This document shows positions 4,766 to 5,189 of a stretch of 5,189 bases of DNA, one piece after another. The position numbers and the translations under genes are program-made. Source of the stretch: Acidobacteriota bacterium (GTDB lineage Bacteria; Actinomycetota; Acidimicrobiia; Spongiisociales; UBA5794); the NCBI GenBank assembly GCA_004356175.1, contig SMXV01000103.1:1-5189 (forward strand). The letters are read 5' to 3'. How positions within the stretch are numbered: position 1 is the first letter of the stretch; the number at the start of each line of letters is the position of its first letter. Below the pieces are notes generated by a model. That model searched no databases, was not told where the DNA came from, and saw only the letters and a list, made by a program, of their open reading frames with translations.

Positions 4766-5150
4766 AACATGGACACCGCCGCACGGCTGCATCTCGCGAG
4801 GGCAATTCGGAAAAGCAAACGAAGACCGACCTGCTTGGCCTACTGACGATGCCCGACGAGCCGTTTTCACCACACCGTGTGCACACGTACATCCCGTCCG
4901 GGTCGGTTCGTCGCCTGCCACCGAACGTGCATCGAGGGCCGCCCGCTCGAAACCTGCCAAGCGAGATTGTGTTTGTTTCGAACTCGAACGTGACGCGGAA
5001 TATCTCCATGTCCATTGCAACAGGTTCCGCAGGTTGGCCTCCGCTGTAGATGGAGCAGAAGCCGTTGCGGTTGTTGCATCGTTGTCCTCGGGCTCAACGT
5101 TGGGTGCAGCATGAAACGGTGTCAGCCATTACGCCCATGCTCCGCAGTCC
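4766..5150. other. Stretch without a supportable gene
   Basis: I find no family I recognise on either strand. The longest candidate is a minus-strand frame from ATG 5015 running down into the DUF2277 gene. Its first ~50 residues look mildly protein-like (MDMEIFRVTFEFETN, then a YVCTRCGEN zinc-knuckle-like piece), but it becomes Arg/Ser-rich and overlaps DUF2277 antisense by about 108 bp. Short + strand frames (4769-4846 and 4849-5049) have no ribosome-binding site worth the name and no recognisable content. A perfect 12-bp palindrome CGTGTGCACACG lies at 4876-4887. The region may be decayed or intergenic sequence, or hold a small unannotated gene. Confidence 0.4.
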
Positions 5151-5156
5151 TAGGAT
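5151..5156 (+). promoter_or_regulatory. Possible -10 element of a promoter leaving the window
   Basis: TAGGAT fits TANNNT well, with a poor -35 (TTACGC at 5129-5134, 16 bp spacing). It would direct transcription to the right, out of the window. An ATG at 5155 (MNPVPLTSDTD, open to the window end) overlaps this box and has no ribosome-binding site, so the real downstream start probably lies beyond 5189. Confidence 0.3.
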
Positions 5157-5189
5157 GAATCCGGTCCCGCTGACATCCGACACGGATCA

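Noticed and set aside
4876..4887. Perfect palindrome CGTGTGCACACG as an operator
   Set aside because: No gene start or promoter is near it, and a 12-bp palindrome can occur by chance, so I did not list it as a regulatory site.
4298..5020. A 240-codon minus-strand frame antisense to the MBL-rhodanese end and DUF2277
   Set aside because: It is rich in Arg/Ser/Thr, lacks recognisable motifs, and lies opposite two well-supported genes.
1..5189. tRNA, rRNA, CRISPR array, insertion sequence or direct-repeat structure
   Set aside because: I looked for these by eye on both strands, including a tRNA-Sec in the gene-poor right end, and saw none.

Overview
The window looks like a compact bacterial chromosome segment, probably from an actinobacterium (Actinomycetota, perhaps Acidimicrobiia). 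The pointers are moderately high GC with coding bias toward C/G, a dCTP deaminase of the Mycobacterium bifunctional type, a DUF2277 protein, and an ABC ATPase tail resembling an AbrB fold, as seen in actinobacterial MacB-like operons. The taxonomic call is an inference from gene types only.

Layout. On the + strand, 1-153 is the tail of an upstream gene, overlapped by an ABC-transporter ATPase (143-847). A YgfZ/GcvT-like folate-binding protein follows (938-1777). Three minus-strand genes converge on it. In their direction of transcription they are a single-domain rhodanese (3044 down to 2709), a dCTP deaminase (2692 down to 2123) and a small VOC/glyoxalase-like protein (2123 down to 1767). Divergent from the rhodanese is a + strand pair: a metallo-beta-lactamase/rhodanese/rhodanese fusion with CstB-like architecture (3113-4480) and a DUF2277 protein (4500-4700). 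The last ~450 bases hold no gene I can support; a long imperfect hairpin follows DUF2277 and a possible outgoing promoter lies near the right edge.

The main observation is the small rhodanese. Its reading frame is intact over a whole rhodanese domain except for one in-frame TGA, which falls exactly at the catalytic cysteine (codon 70; the active loop reads U-H-S-G-N-R). The frame continues to a normal C-terminus and a TAG stop. Starting 14 nt after the TGA is a predicted stem-loop (GGUC/GGCC, loop UGGUCA) whose loop sits at the spacing expected for a bacterial SECIS element. The simplest reading is a selenocysteine-containing rhodanese that ordinary gene callers would truncate or label a pseudogene. 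A nonsense mutation or read error remains possible.

How the genes may work together. The rhodanese and the CstB-like fusion are divergently transcribed from a 68-bp gap. That gap carries a perfect 7-3-7 inverted repeat (GTACACC-GAT-GGTGTAC) overlapping candidate -10 elements for both directions. This suggests shared control of two persulfide-handling enzymes, one using Cys and the other apparently Sec. dcd and the VOC gene sit downstream of the rhodanese, with 16 bp and then a 1-nt TAATG overlap between them, so they may be cotranscribed; dcd also has a possible leaderless promoter of its own.
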